A DNA stretch of 64,000 nucleotides from NCBI RefSeq assembly GCF_001421805.1, contig NZ_LMLC01000004.1, positions 558,001-622,000 on the forward strand. The letters are read 5' to 3'. How positions within the stretch are numbered: the first letter of the stretch is position 1; each line of letters starts with the position of its first letter. Both the position numbers and the translations under genes were made by a program. Of this stretch, positions 54,443 to 63,080 are shown in pieces. This DNA comes from Sphingomonas sp. Leaf34 (GTDB lineage Bacteria; Pseudomonadota; Alphaproteobacteria; Sphingomonadales; Sphingomonadaceae). The notes beneath the pieces were generated by a model. It saw only the letters and a list, made by a program, of their open reading frames with translations, was not told the origin of the DNA and did not search any database.

Positions 54443-55597
54443 ATGCGCTTCGTGCTACGTTGCTTGGCCATCTCCGGGATACTGGGTTTGCCGGCTGCCG
54501 CCGATGCCCGCGACCTGTGGACCAAACAGGCTGCCAACGCCTGGTATGCCCGCCAGCCCTGGCCCGTCGGGGCGAACTACGCGCCCGCGACCGCGATCAA
54601 CCAGCTGGAGATGTGGCAGGCCGCGACGTTCGATCCTGGTACGATCGACAAGGAATTGGGGTGGGCCGAAGGGCTCGGCATGAACACGATGCGCGTGTTC
54701 GTCCACAATCTGCTCTGGGAGGAGGATCCCGAGGGGTTGAAACAGAGGATGGACGCGTTCCTGGCGATCGCGGCGCGCCATCATATCCGGCCGGTGTTCG
54801 TGCTGTTCGACAGCTGCTGGGATCCCCACCCGGTCTCTGGGCCACAGCATCCGCCGATACCCGGCGTGCATAATTCGGGCTGGGTGCAGGGACCCGGCGC
54901 CGCACGGCTCGCCGACCGGGCGGGCCATCCGAAGCTTATGGCCTATGTCAAAGACATCGTCGGCCGGTTCGCCAAGGACGATCGCGTGCTGGCATGGGAC
55001 GTATGGAACGAGCCGAATAACGAGGGTGGCGGGAATTACGCGCCGACGCCGGGCAAGAAGGCGCTGGTTGCCGAGCTGATCGCGCAGGCGTTCACCGCGG
55101 CCCGTTCGGCGGATCCGGACCAGCCGCTGACCAGCGGGCTGTGGATCGGCGACGATTGGGACAAGCCGGCGACGCTCGATCCCGTCGAGCGCATCCAGGT
55201 CGCGAATTCGGACGTCATGAGTTTCCACGACTATAGTTGGCCCGAAAAGTTCGAGGCCCGGGCACGGCAGATGCTCAGCTATGGTCGCCCGGTTTTCTGC
55301 ACCGAATATATGGCGCGGGGGGCAGGGTCGACCTTCGATGGTTCGCTGCCGATCGGTAAGCGGCTGAATATCGGCATGGTCAATTGGGGCTTCGTCGACG
55401 GCAAAACGCAGACTCGGTTGCCATGGGACAGCTGGAAGAAGCCCTATACCTCCGACGAGCCTACGGTGTGGTTTCACGAGGTGTTACGTGCCGACGGCAC
55501 GCCCTATCGCGCTGCCGAAGCAACGCTGATCCGCGTACTGACAAAGCCGGCCAGTGCCGGGCGAGGTCGAGCCCGGACAGCGAATGACGGGCAATAG
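54443..55597 (+). CDS. GH5-like secreted glycoside hydrolase
   Basis: A 384-residue clan-A barrel enzyme with a Sec signal peptide (MRFVLRCLAISGILGLPAAA). The acid/base is Glu190 in DVWNEPNNEGG and the nucleophile is probably Glu288 in VFCTEYMARG, with RPVFVLFDSCWDPHP on strand three or four and SFHDYSWP before the nucleophile. It resembles bacterial proteins annotated as cellulase-family or 1,4-beta-xylanase-like hydrolases. In this locus it may cut a backbone (galactan, xylan or mannan) or a glycoside linked to arabinose. It follows the receptor by 74 bp across a hairpin and is probably the last gene of the locus. Confidence 0.82.
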   Translation: MRFVLRCLAISGILGLPAAADARDLWTKQAANAWYARQPWPVGANYAPATAINQLEMWQAATFDPGTIDKELGWAEGLGMNTMRVFVHNLLWEEDPEGLKQRMDAFLAIAARHHIRPVFVLFDSCWDPHPVSGPQHPPIPGVHNSGWVQGPGAARLADRAGHPKLMAYVKDIVGRFAKDDRVLAWDVWNEPNNEGGGNYAPTPGKKALVAELIAQAFTAARSADPDQPLTSGLWIGDDWDKPATLDPVERIQVANSDVMSFHDYSWPEKFEARARQMLSYGRPVFCTEYMARGAGSTFDGSLPIGKRLNIGMVNWGFVDGKTQTRLPWDSWKKPYTSDEPTVWFHEVLRADGTPYRAAEATLIRVLTKPASAGRGRARTANDGQ

Positions 55598-55776
55598 CAA
55601 GGCGCGTCGGTCAAGCGTCCGGAACGGAGAACGCCGTAATCAGCGGGGCCGGTATCTTCCATTGTCCTACAGCCGTCCATGGCTGAACTCCGTCGACCGG
55701 AGTGCGACATGGCATTGCGCGGCGATCGAGATCGCGTGGTTCGCGCCGCAACCTTAACAAGTTACGGCGCGCCCGG

Positions 55777-56766
55777 TTACGCCGGCTGACCGTTGCCGCC
55801 GGTCGATCCAAAGATCTGGCCGGTCGAATAGCTCAGCGACGGATCGGCTGCGGCAACGTACAGCGCCGCAATCTCGGCAGGTTGACCCGCCCGAGCCATG
55901 GGCGAGTCCCCGCCAAAGCTCCGTAGCTTCTCGGGCGTCGCCCCGCCGCTGACCTGCAGCGGCGTCCAGAACGGACCGGGCGCGACCGCGTTCACGCGGA
56001 TACCGCGGGACGCGACCTGCTTGGCCATGCTCTTGGTGAAATTGAGCACCGCGGCACGCGTGAGGGCATAGTCCACGATATCGGGCGAAGGATTTCCCGC
56101 CTGCTCGGAGGACGTGTTGACGATCACCGCGCCCGCGCTCATGCGCTCGAGCGCCGCCTTTGTCAGCCAGAACGGCGCGTAGACGTTGGTTTTCATGGTA
56201 TCGTCGAAGTCCTGGCTCGAGATATCCGCGATACCGGGACGCGTCTGCTGACGCGCTGCATTGTTGATCAGGATATCGAGCCCGCCGAGCTGCTCGCTCG
56301 CCTGCTGCACCAGTCGGCGGCAAAAGCGTTCGTCTCGCAGATCGCCCGGGATGGCGACCGCCTTGCGGCCCTCGGCGCGGATCAGCGCAACGACCTCGCG
56401 GGCGTCGGGTTCTTCGGCGGGCAGGTAGTTGATCGCGACATCTGCCCCCTCTCGCGCATAGGCGATCGCCGCCGCGCGACCGATGCCGCTGTCTCCGCCG
56501 GTTATCAGCGCCTTCTTGCCCAGGAGCTTGCCCGAGCCCTTGTAGCTCGTCTCGCCGTGATCCGGCCGCGGGGTCATCTTCGACGCTAGTCCTGGCCAAG
56601 GCTGGCGCTGTACGGGGTAGGGAGGCTTGGGATAAGCGGCGGCGGCGGGTGTCGTCGCGGCATTACTGCCACCGTTTGGCTTCGCCGCGCTTGAGGCCGT
56701 CGCGGTGATCGCGCCGGCGGCAATCGCTGCCCCCGTCACGAAGGTGCGGCGTGTGGTATCGGTCAT
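55777..56766 (-). CDS. Tat-exported SDR oxidoreductase with Lys-to-Arg catalytic change
   Basis: A 329-residue protein from ATG 56766 with a twin-arginine signal (TTRRTFVTGAAIAAGA). A proline-rich linker follows, then a short-chain dehydrogenase resembling the YhdF/YdaD stress type (KMTPRPDHGETSYKGSGKL). The cofactor motif is ITGGDSGIGRAAA, with NNAARQQ and the catalytic Ser in VNTSSEQAG. The active-site motif is YALTR: Tyr233 is kept but the usual lysine four residues on is Arg237 (codon CGT). An exported SDR is itself unusual, since NAD(P) is scarce outside the cytoplasm unless bound before Tat export. Catalysis may be altered or lost. Confidence 0.85.
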   Translation of the reverse strand: MTDTTRRTFVTGAAIAAGAITATASSAAKPNGGSNAATTPAAAAYPKPPYPVQRQPWPGLASKMTPRPDHGETSYKGSGKLLGKKALITGGDSGIGRAAAIAYAREGADVAINYLPAEEPDAREVVALIRAEGRKAVAIPGDLRDERFCRRLVQQASEQLGGLDILINNAARQQTRPGIADISSQDFDDTMKTNVYAPFWLTKAALERMSAGAVIVNTSSEQAGNPSPDIVDYALTRAAVLNFTKSMAKQVASRGIRVNAVAPGPFWTPLQVSGGATPEKLRSFGGDSPMARAGQPAEIAALYVAAADPSLSYSTGQIFGSTGGNGQPA

Positions 56767-57010
56767 TGTCCTAGCTCCCGGAATGATCAAAACTCCAAGC
56801 GCTAAACGATTGCTTCTGTTCCAAAACAGGTCGTCACACCGTCCCAGTCGTTCGGCGCTGTCAGGCGTCGCTGTTTACGCATGACGACCGTCCCGAACGC
56901 CGCTATCGGGCAAGGATGGCGGAGCCTCGTGGCTGATCCCATCCCCGGCAGGCCGCGCATGTGGGCGGGGAGGGGGTAGCCTAACTGGCGGCGGGACCTA
57001 AAGAAGCATC

Positions 57011-58327
57011 ATGGCTGGCCTGATCAATCGCTTTATACCGGCTAAACGCTGGACACCGTCACGGTACAGAGCGTTGCTGCGCGCGCGAGGTCCGCGATCG
57101 ACGCAGTTTCGGACGCGCGTGGCGATCCTGACGGGTGCGATCCTCATAGGCATCGTCGCGACCCTGTTCGCGGAGGCTGCCGACTGGGCAGGCGCGGTCT
57201 TCGGCCGTTTTGCCGCGACCTGGCACTGGCTGCCGCTGATCTCGACGCCGCTCATCTTCATGGGACTGGTCTGGATGACCCGTCGCTATGCGCCGCTCGC
57301 GCGGGGATCCGGTATTCCCCAGGTCATTGCGGCGCAGGGCAATCCGAACGACGCCACCGGAACGCTGATTTCGATCCGGACGGTCGCGGCAAAGGCGGTG
57401 CTGACCATCGGCGCAGTGCTGGGCGGTGCATCGGTCGGCCGGGAAGGGCCGACCGTCCAAGTGGCGGCCGCGGTCATGGGGGTGACGCACCGAATCGTCC
57501 GCGTGCCGTTGCGCGGTGGCGTTGTGATCGCCGGCGGTGCGGCGGGCGTGGCAGCCGCCTTCAACACGCCGCTTGCCGGGCTGCTGTTCGCGATCGAGGA
57601 ACTCGCCTCCGCGTATGAGCAGCGCGTGACGCTGCTCGTCCTCGCCGCGATCGTTATCGCCGGGATGGTCGCGCAGTCGGTGCAGGGCGACTATATCTAC
57701 TTCGGGGCGATCGGCGCGCATATGCCGCTGCTGTCCGCGCTGATCGTCGCCCCGGTCGCCGGAGTCGCGGGTGGCATGACGGGCGGGCTCTTCTCGCGCG
57801 TTCTGCTGGCGATGGCGGTCAGCCGCAATCGGCTGACGGGGTGGGCCCGTGCGCATCCCGTGGCGTTCGCCGGCATTTGCGGGGGTGTCGTCGCGGTGCT
57901 GGGCGTCGTGACCGGGCTGACTTGGGGAACCGGCTATGCGTCCGCGCGCGCGATGATCGTCGGCGTGGATGCCCCGCTCTGGTTTGGGCCGGCCAAGCTG
58001 ATCGCCACGGCCGCGACCGCGATCGCCGGCCTCCCGGGCGGGATCTTCGCGCCGTCGCTCGCCGTCGGCGCCGGCGTCGGCAACCTGCTGCGCGAGGTAT
58101 TTCCCGGCGAGCCGGCGAGTGCGATCGTGATCCTCGGTATGGTCGCCTATTTTGCAGGGGTCGTCCGCGCGCCGCTGACCGCGGTCATCATCCTGTCGGA
58201 GACGACCGCCAGCCGGGGCCTGATGCTGCCGATGTTCGCAACGGCTTTCATCGCCGATGCCGCCAGCCAGTGGGTGTGCCGCGAAAAGTTGTACCACGGC
58301 CTGTCGAAGACCTTTTCGATGACATAA
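57011..58327 (+). CDS. ClC-family chloride channel/antiporter
   Basis: A 438-residue membrane protein with the ClC signature set: GSGIPQV (selectivity-filter serine), GREGPTVQ with gating Glu145, and GGIFAPSLAVGA. The hydrophobic pattern matches the 18-helix two-repeat fold, and there are no CBS domains. It moves chloride or fluoride/nitrate-like anions, possibly in exchange for protons; the glutamate at the inner proton site was not assigned. It stands alone on the plus strand, divergent from the SDR gene. Confidence 0.92.
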   Translation: MAGLINRFIPAKRWTPSRYRALLRARGPRSTQFRTRVAILTGAILIGIVATLFAEAADWAGAVFGRFAATWHWLPLISTPLIFMGLVWMTRRYAPLARGSGIPQVIAAQGNPNDATGTLISIRTVAAKAVLTIGAVLGGASVGREGPTVQVAAAVMGVTHRIVRVPLRGGVVIAGGAAGVAAAFNTPLAGLLFAIEELASAYEQRVTLLVLAAIVIAGMVAQSVQGDYIYFGAIGAHMPLLSALIVAPVAGVAGGMTGGLFSRVLLAMAVSRNRLTGWARAHPVAFAGICGGVVAVLGVVTGLTWGTGYASARAMIVGVDAPLWFGPAKLIATAATAIAGLPGGIFAPSLAVGAGVGNLLREVFPGEPASAIVILGMVAYFAGVVRAPLTAVIILSETTASRGLMLPMFATAFIADAASQWVCREKLYHGLSKTFSMT

Positions 58328-58633
58328 ACGAGCAGATCCGCCTGAGTCTGCAGGAACCCGTCGCACGCGCCCGCACGTGGCATGGCCACGATAGACGGTC
58401 ATGAGATACGCGTGCTGCGACGGCGCTGCCTTTGGAGGTGGCCAGCGCGGTGGCGCTGTCGACCGTGCCGGCCCGCCCATCGCTGGCTTTGACGCCCGTC
58501 GTCGGTTCAGACGCCCGTCGCTGATCCCGACGTTTGCAAACGCAAGCGGTGCAGGCGGCGGCAGGGGGGCGAGCCTGCCTTGCCAAGCTTCTGGAGCGAG
58601 GCCAATGTTGCGCGAACGATGGAGAGGCCAGCT
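58328..58633. other. Intergenic region
   Basis: Between the ClC gene and a small plus-strand gene. Only short frames without coding character were seen, and no hairpin terminator was found. Confidence 0.4.
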
Positions 58634-58891
58634 ATGTCCGACGAGTACGCGCGCGGGCGACGGGATGGATTGCGTCTGGCGCTCTCGATCCTGGAGGCAG
58701 AAGAGACGAAGTGGGAGGCGCTGCTCGGTGAGAGCGCATCATGGCGAACCAACGCAACGCGCGCGATCCGCCACAAGGCATATCAGGTAGCGCGCAAGCG
58801 TGTGCAGACCGTGTTAAACCGATTATTGCCAACGTCGCAGTCCGAGCTGCCGATCGAGGTCGCAACGATGATCGATCGAGCCGGATTTTAG
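58634..58891 (+). CDS. Small basic hypothetical protein, 85 residues
   Basis: Start ATG 58634 has GGAGAGG seven bases upstream, the best ribosome binding site nearby. The product is helical and charged (MSDEYARGRRDGLRLALSIL, then EAEETKWEALLG, then RTNATRAIRHKAYQVARKR), with no signal peptide or membrane segment. It reads as a cytoplasmic two- or three-helix protein; I do not recognise the family. Confidence 0.55.
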   Translation: MSDEYARGRRDGLRLALSILEAEETKWEALLGESASWRTNATRAIRHKAYQVARKRVQTVLNRLLPTSQSELPIEVATMIDRAGF

Positions 58892-59152
58892 CGGATGCCT
58901 CTCGCAAGCCCTACTCTCGGGTTTCGACAGCGACCGGGACCGTGCCCCTAAAATCCGACCTGCCTGGCCCCTTGGTGTCGAGAGGCGGCAAACCGCATTG
59001 GAACGACCAGACATTGTTCCCCCCATAAAGGACAGAATGGCAATTTCATCCCAGCCGCTAAGCCACTCGAATGCTAAGGGACATTGCGTTGTCCCGGTTG
59101 CCCGCTAGGCTTGGACGGGTTTGGTTGGCTGGTTTTTAACCCCGGGGGAAGT

Positions 59153-60718
59153 ATGGCAAGGCAGGCCTCGAGGGGCATCGTCGAGCGCATGTTTGCGCGC
59201 AAATCGATCGCGCAGGTTCAGCGCGAAACCGCCGCAAGTGAACTGAAGCGAACGCTCGGCAAATGGAACCTGCTGATGCTCGGCATCGGGTGTATCATCG
59301 GCGCGGGCATCTTTGTGCGGACCGGCTCTGCGGCCGCGCTCCATGCAGGTCCTGCGGTGCTGCTGTCGTTCGTGGTGGCCGGTATGGTCTGCGCGTTTGC
59401 CGGCCTGTGCTACGCCGAATTGTCGTCGACACTGCCAGTGTCCGGCTCGGCCTATACCTATGGTTATACGACGTTGGGCGAATTCGTCGCGTGGACGATG
59501 GGCGCGCTGCTGCTGCTCGAATACGGGCTGGCCGCGTCGGTGGTGGCGGTCGGCTGGTCGGGCTACGTCATCAGCCTGTTGGGCGATTTCGGCATCCATA
59601 TTCCCCCGCAGTTCACCGGGCCGGCCGGGTATCCTCTGATCCGCGGCGGCGTGCCGGTTGTCGTCGATGGTCGGCCGGTGACGACGATCTTCAACCTGCC
59701 GGCCTTCCTGATATGTCTGGCGCTCGCCGCGCTGCTGGTGCGGGGCGTGGCGGAATCGGCGAAGGTGAACACCATCATCGTCGCGATCAAGGTCGGCGTG
59801 CTGGTCGCCTTCATCGCGGTCGGCGGCGTGATCGTGCTGTCGCATCTGAACGAACTGGTCGCGCGCAACTGGACGCCGTTCATTCCCGCCAATCAGGGCG
59901 CCGGCAAGTTCGGCGTCGACGGCGTCATGCGCGCCGCATCGATCGTGTTCTTCGCCTATGTCGGGTTCGAGGCGATATCGACCGCGGGGCAGGAGGCCAA
60001 GGACCCCAAGAAGGACATGCCGTTCGGGATCATCGGCGCGCTGATCGTGTGCACGGTGATCTACATGCTCGTCGCGGCGATCATGACGTTGCTGGTGCCC
60101 TATACCGCGCTCAATGTTCCCGATCCGGTCGCAGTGGTGGTCGACAGTTTCGGCCCCGCCTGGGGGTGGCTGGCCAAGCTCATCAAGATCGGTGCGATCA
60201 TCGGGCTGACCTCGGTGGTGCTGGTGCTGATGTATGGCCAGACGCGGATCTTCTACACGATGGCGCGCGACGGCCTGCTGCCACGCGTGTTCGCGACCGT
60301 GCACCCGACGTTCAAGACACCGTATGTCAACACCGTGCTGGTCGGCGTCGTCACGGCAGTGGCGGCGGGATTCTTCGACATCAACGTGCTGGGGGACATG
60401 ACCTCGGTCGGCACGCTCGCGGCGTTCTCGATCGTCTGCCTGTCGGTCATCTACCTGCGCCGCGCTGCGCCCGACCTGCCGCGCGGGTTCTCCGTACCGC
60501 TCTATCCGGCAGTGCCTCTCCTGGGCATTGCGTCGTGCGTCTATCTCATCACGACGGTGCCGATGAAGGTCTTGATGTTTTTCGCCTGGTACATGGTCGG
60601 CGGTATCCTGCTCTATTTCGTCTATGGCATCCGTCACTCGCACCTGCAGCGGGGTGAGCCGCAGGACGATGCGCCGGATATGGGGGAATATGTGGCGCCC
60701 GTTGGCGAGCAGCCCTAG
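59153..60718 (+). CDS. APC-family amino acid permease
   Basis: A 521-residue transporter with 12 or more helices. The start ATG 59153 is preceded by GGGGGAAG. The N-terminal part LKRTLGKWNLLMLGIGCIIG followed by GAGIFVRTGSAA is the helix-1 substrate-binding loop of APC amino-acid permeases. FFAYVGFEAISTAGQEAKDP marks helix 6, and LMYGQTRIFYTMARDGLLP follows helix 8. It matches the YfnA/cationic amino acid transporter branch and should import amino acids by proton symport or exchange. It appears monocistronic. Confidence 0.92.
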   Translation: MARQASRGIVERMFARKSIAQVQRETAASELKRTLGKWNLLMLGIGCIIGAGIFVRTGSAAALHAGPAVLLSFVVAGMVCAFAGLCYAELSSTLPVSGSAYTYGYTTLGEFVAWTMGALLLLEYGLAASVVAVGWSGYVISLLGDFGIHIPPQFTGPAGYPLIRGGVPVVVDGRPVTTIFNLPAFLICLALAALLVRGVAESAKVNTIIVAIKVGVLVAFIAVGGVIVLSHLNELVARNWTPFIPANQGAGKFGVDGVMRAASIVFFAYVGFEAISTAGQEAKDPKKDMPFGIIGALIVCTVIYMLVAAIMTLLVPYTALNVPDPVAVVVDSFGPAWGWLAKLIKIGAIIGLTSVVLVLMYGQTRIFYTMARDGLLPRVFATVHPTFKTPYVNTVLVGVVTAVAAGFFDINVLGDMTSVGTLAAFSIVCLSVIYLRRAAPDLPRGFSVPLYPAVPLLGIASCVYLITTVPMKVLMFFAWYMVGGILLYFVYGIRHSHLQRGEPQDDAPDMGEYVAPVGEQP

Positions 60719-60970
60719 GCGCCGCCAGATAAAGGACCGTTCGAAGCCGGGATCGCGGCGAGAGGGCGTCGATGGCCGGTTCTGCGCTGTCCGATTGCGC
60801 TCTGCCGGTTCAAACGCTTGATACCGGAACGGATCGGTGCCGCCGGTCTGGAAAAAGGCGCTCGCGCCACCGTCGGCCGTGGATGGGACGGCGTTGGGGC
60901 CATGCACGTGCCCCTTATCGCGTTCTGACTGTCACACAGGGTTAAGATCGCTGCCGTAGCGCGCTGGCCT

Positions 60971-62719
60971 ATGATCCATGGAATTCCCAAACTCTGGTCG
61001 CGAAGCATGGTTGCGCGGCTGATGGTGCCGGTCGCCATCATGCTAGGACTGGTCTGCGTGCTCGGCTCGATCGGGCTGGGAACGCGCAGTCGCGTCCAGA
61101 CTGCGCGCGATGCCGCCAATGCGGCGCAGGTCGTGCGGATCCACCTGGTCGAAGTGCGCTCGCTCAGTCGCTCGCTCCAGCGCGATGCGCTCAATCTGCT
61201 GCTCGAGCGCGATCCGCGCGAACGAGCGATCATCCACCGTAAATTTTCTACGCGTTCGGACCAGATGCGCCTGCAACTCGCGCAACTCGTTGGTACTCCC
61301 GCGGCTCGGTTGACCCCGCACAGTCGCTACATCGAGAGTCAAGCGGTCGTCCTAGACCGCCTGGCGATCGTGGCCGCGGCGGCGAGCAATGGAGGGCAGG
61401 CACGCGCATGGGCGATCTTCCGCCGCGACGTCCGCCCGAACGAACGGATTGCCTCAACGATCGCCGATACGCTGATCGGCGCCCAGGAAGCGCGGGTCGA
61501 ACGCCTGTTCCGCCATGCCTACGACCTCGAACGGCAGGAGGTGACGATCAGCGTCCTCGCAAGCCTCGTGCTGTTCTCGCTCGCCGCCTGCGGTACGGTC
61601 CTGATCGTCCAGCGCACGATCATCCGCCCGTTGCTGCAGATCGAGCGAACGATGGCGGCGATCGCCGGCGGCAACGCCAAGGGCCGAACGCCGCATGCCG
61701 GACGGCGCGACGAGATCGGCCGGATGGCGCGCGCGATCGAAGTCTTTCGCGCCTCGGTGGTCGAACGCGAACACCTGCACGCCGAAGCAGGTCGCCAGCA
61801 AATCGCCGAGGTCCAGCGCGAACGGCAGGTCGAGATCAGGCGCCGGTCGTTCGAAGACGCCGAGGCCGAGCGCAACCGTATCGTGCGACAGGCGGCAACG
61901 ATGCTGGAAGACGAGATCGCCGATGTGCTCGCAGGCCTGCGCGGATCGGCGCACCAGCTCACGGTGACGTCGGGCGACCTCGAGGATCACTCGACCGCAG
62001 CGACGCGCGAACTCGGCGACGTCGGCGTTGCGGTACGGCGGGCGCTTGACGGCGCGACCGATATCGCCGCCGCGACGACGCAGTTCATGGGCGCGATCCG
62101 GCAGTCGAGCGACAGCACAAGGCGGACCGCCGATCTCAGCGCACAGGCGGCGGACCGTGCGGCGGAACTCGCGCGCGACATGGCCGGCGTGCAGGACGAT
62201 GCGCGTGCGATCGGCGCGATCGTCGGGCTGATCGGCAGCATCGCCGCGCGCACCAAGCTGCTTGCGCTGAACGCCGCGATGGAAGCGGCGCGGGTTGGCG
62301 ACGCGGGCAAGGGGTTCGCGGTCGTCGCAGGCGAGGTACGGATGCTGGCGACGCAGACCGCGGATGCTACCGACGAGATTGCGCGCCAGATCGCCGGCAT
62401 GCAGCGCGGCACGCACGCCGCGTCCACCGGGTTGACGCAAATCCGCGGGCTGGTGGACGAGATGGCGCGCGGCGCCGATGCTCTGGCGTCGAGCATCGAT
62501 GAACAGGCGCAAAGCGGCCAGACGATCAACCGCAACGTCGATGGCGCTGCCGACGATCTCGATCTCATCGGCCGCCTCGTTACCGAGGTCTCGGTTGCGA
62601 CCAGAGGCACTGCCGGCATGGCGTCGCTAGTCCGCAGCGACTCGCGACGGGTCGAGGATGGCGCATCCTCGATCGATGGGGCGCTGTCCCGCTTCTTCGG
62701 TCAGCTTCACCTGGCCTGA
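60971..62719 (+). CDS. Methyl-accepting chemotaxis protein
   Basis: A 582-residue receptor. There are two transmembrane helices (about residues 14-36 and 193-213) around a roughly 155-residue helical periplasmic sensor. A HAMP domain at about 213-265 ([37 protein letters not shown]) follows, then a long coiled coil. The signalling hairpin tip is [20 protein letters not shown] followed by [14 protein letters not shown]. No CheR-binding pentapeptide is present at the C-terminus (ends FGQLHLA). It would signal to CheA; the ligand is unknown. It stands alone with no che genes nearby. Confidence 0.92.
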   Translation: MIHGIPKLWSRSMVARLMVPVAIMLGLVCVLGSIGLGTRSRVQTARDAANAAQVVRIHLVEVRSLSRSLQRDALNLLLERDPRERAIIHRKFSTRSDQMRLQLAQLVGTPAARLTPHSRYIESQAVVLDRLAIVAAAASNGGQARAWAIFRRDVRPNERIASTIADTLIGAQEARVERLFRHAYDLERQEVTISVLASLVLFSLAACGTVLIVQRTIIRPLLQIERTMAAIAGGNAKGRTPHAGRRDEIGRMARAIEVFRASVVEREHLHAEAGRQQIAEVQRERQVEIRRRSFEDAEAERNRIVRQAATMLEDEIADVLAGLRGSAHQLTVTSGDLEDHSTAATRELGDVGVAVRRALDGATDIAAATTQFMGAIRQSSDSTRRTADLSAQAADRAAELARDMAGVQDDARAIGAIVGLIGSIAARTKLLALNAAMEAARVGDAGKGFAVVAGEVRMLATQTADATDEIARQIAGMQRGTHAASTGLTQIRGLVDEMARGADALASSIDEQAQSGQTINRNVDGAADDLDLIGRLVTEVSVATRGTAGMASLVRSDSRRVEDGASSIDGALSRFFGQLHLA

Positions 62720-62821
62720 AACGCGGTCGCTGGCGCGTGTCTCAGCCTGGATCGCTGCGGCGGGGGCGGCGGGATTAGTGTCGCTGCGCGGTCACGCCGT
62801 GCCGCCGCGTGCCGGATGCGC

Positions 62822-63049
62822 CTATCGGTACGATCGGGGGTCGGCGGCTTGCAGTTCGACGACACGTCGTTCCAATCGTTCGGCAAGCGAATCGCGGACC
62901 GGATCGCCGACCCGCAGCTTTCGCCACGTATTGTAGCTAATGCCATAGCGCATCATGAGCGCCGAGCCGGTCTCGTCGCGCATGTCGGCCAGCATCTGGC
63001 TGACGATATGCGCGGGCACGGGGCGCATGGCGATACGGGGTTTTCGCAT
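62822..63049 (-). CDS. Small HTH-like protein downstream of a TonB receptor
   Basis: A 75-residue protein from ATG 63049, which has an excellent AGGAGG seven bases upstream; the frame stays open beyond but without a site. HIVSQMLADMRDETGSALMM followed by RYGISYNTWRKLRVGDPVRD looks like a compact helix-turn-helix in which YNTWRKLR could be the recognition helix. It starts 31 bp after the stop of the TonB-dependent receptor on the same strand, so the two are probably co-transcribed. Possibly a small DNA-binding regulator of receptor expression; I cannot name the family. Confidence 0.6.
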   Translation of the reverse strand: MRKPRIAMRPVPAHIVSQMLADMRDETGSALMMRYGISYNTWRKLRVGDPVRDSLAERLERRVVELQAADPRSYR

Positions 63050-63080
63050 TCGTGTACCTCCTGCAAAGGGTCGATAACGC

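Noticed and set aside
59105..60907. 600-codon minus-strand frame opposite the amino acid permease
   Set aside because: Composition (many H, R, D, Q) is that of a GC-rich antisense frame; the permease on the plus strand has all family motifs.
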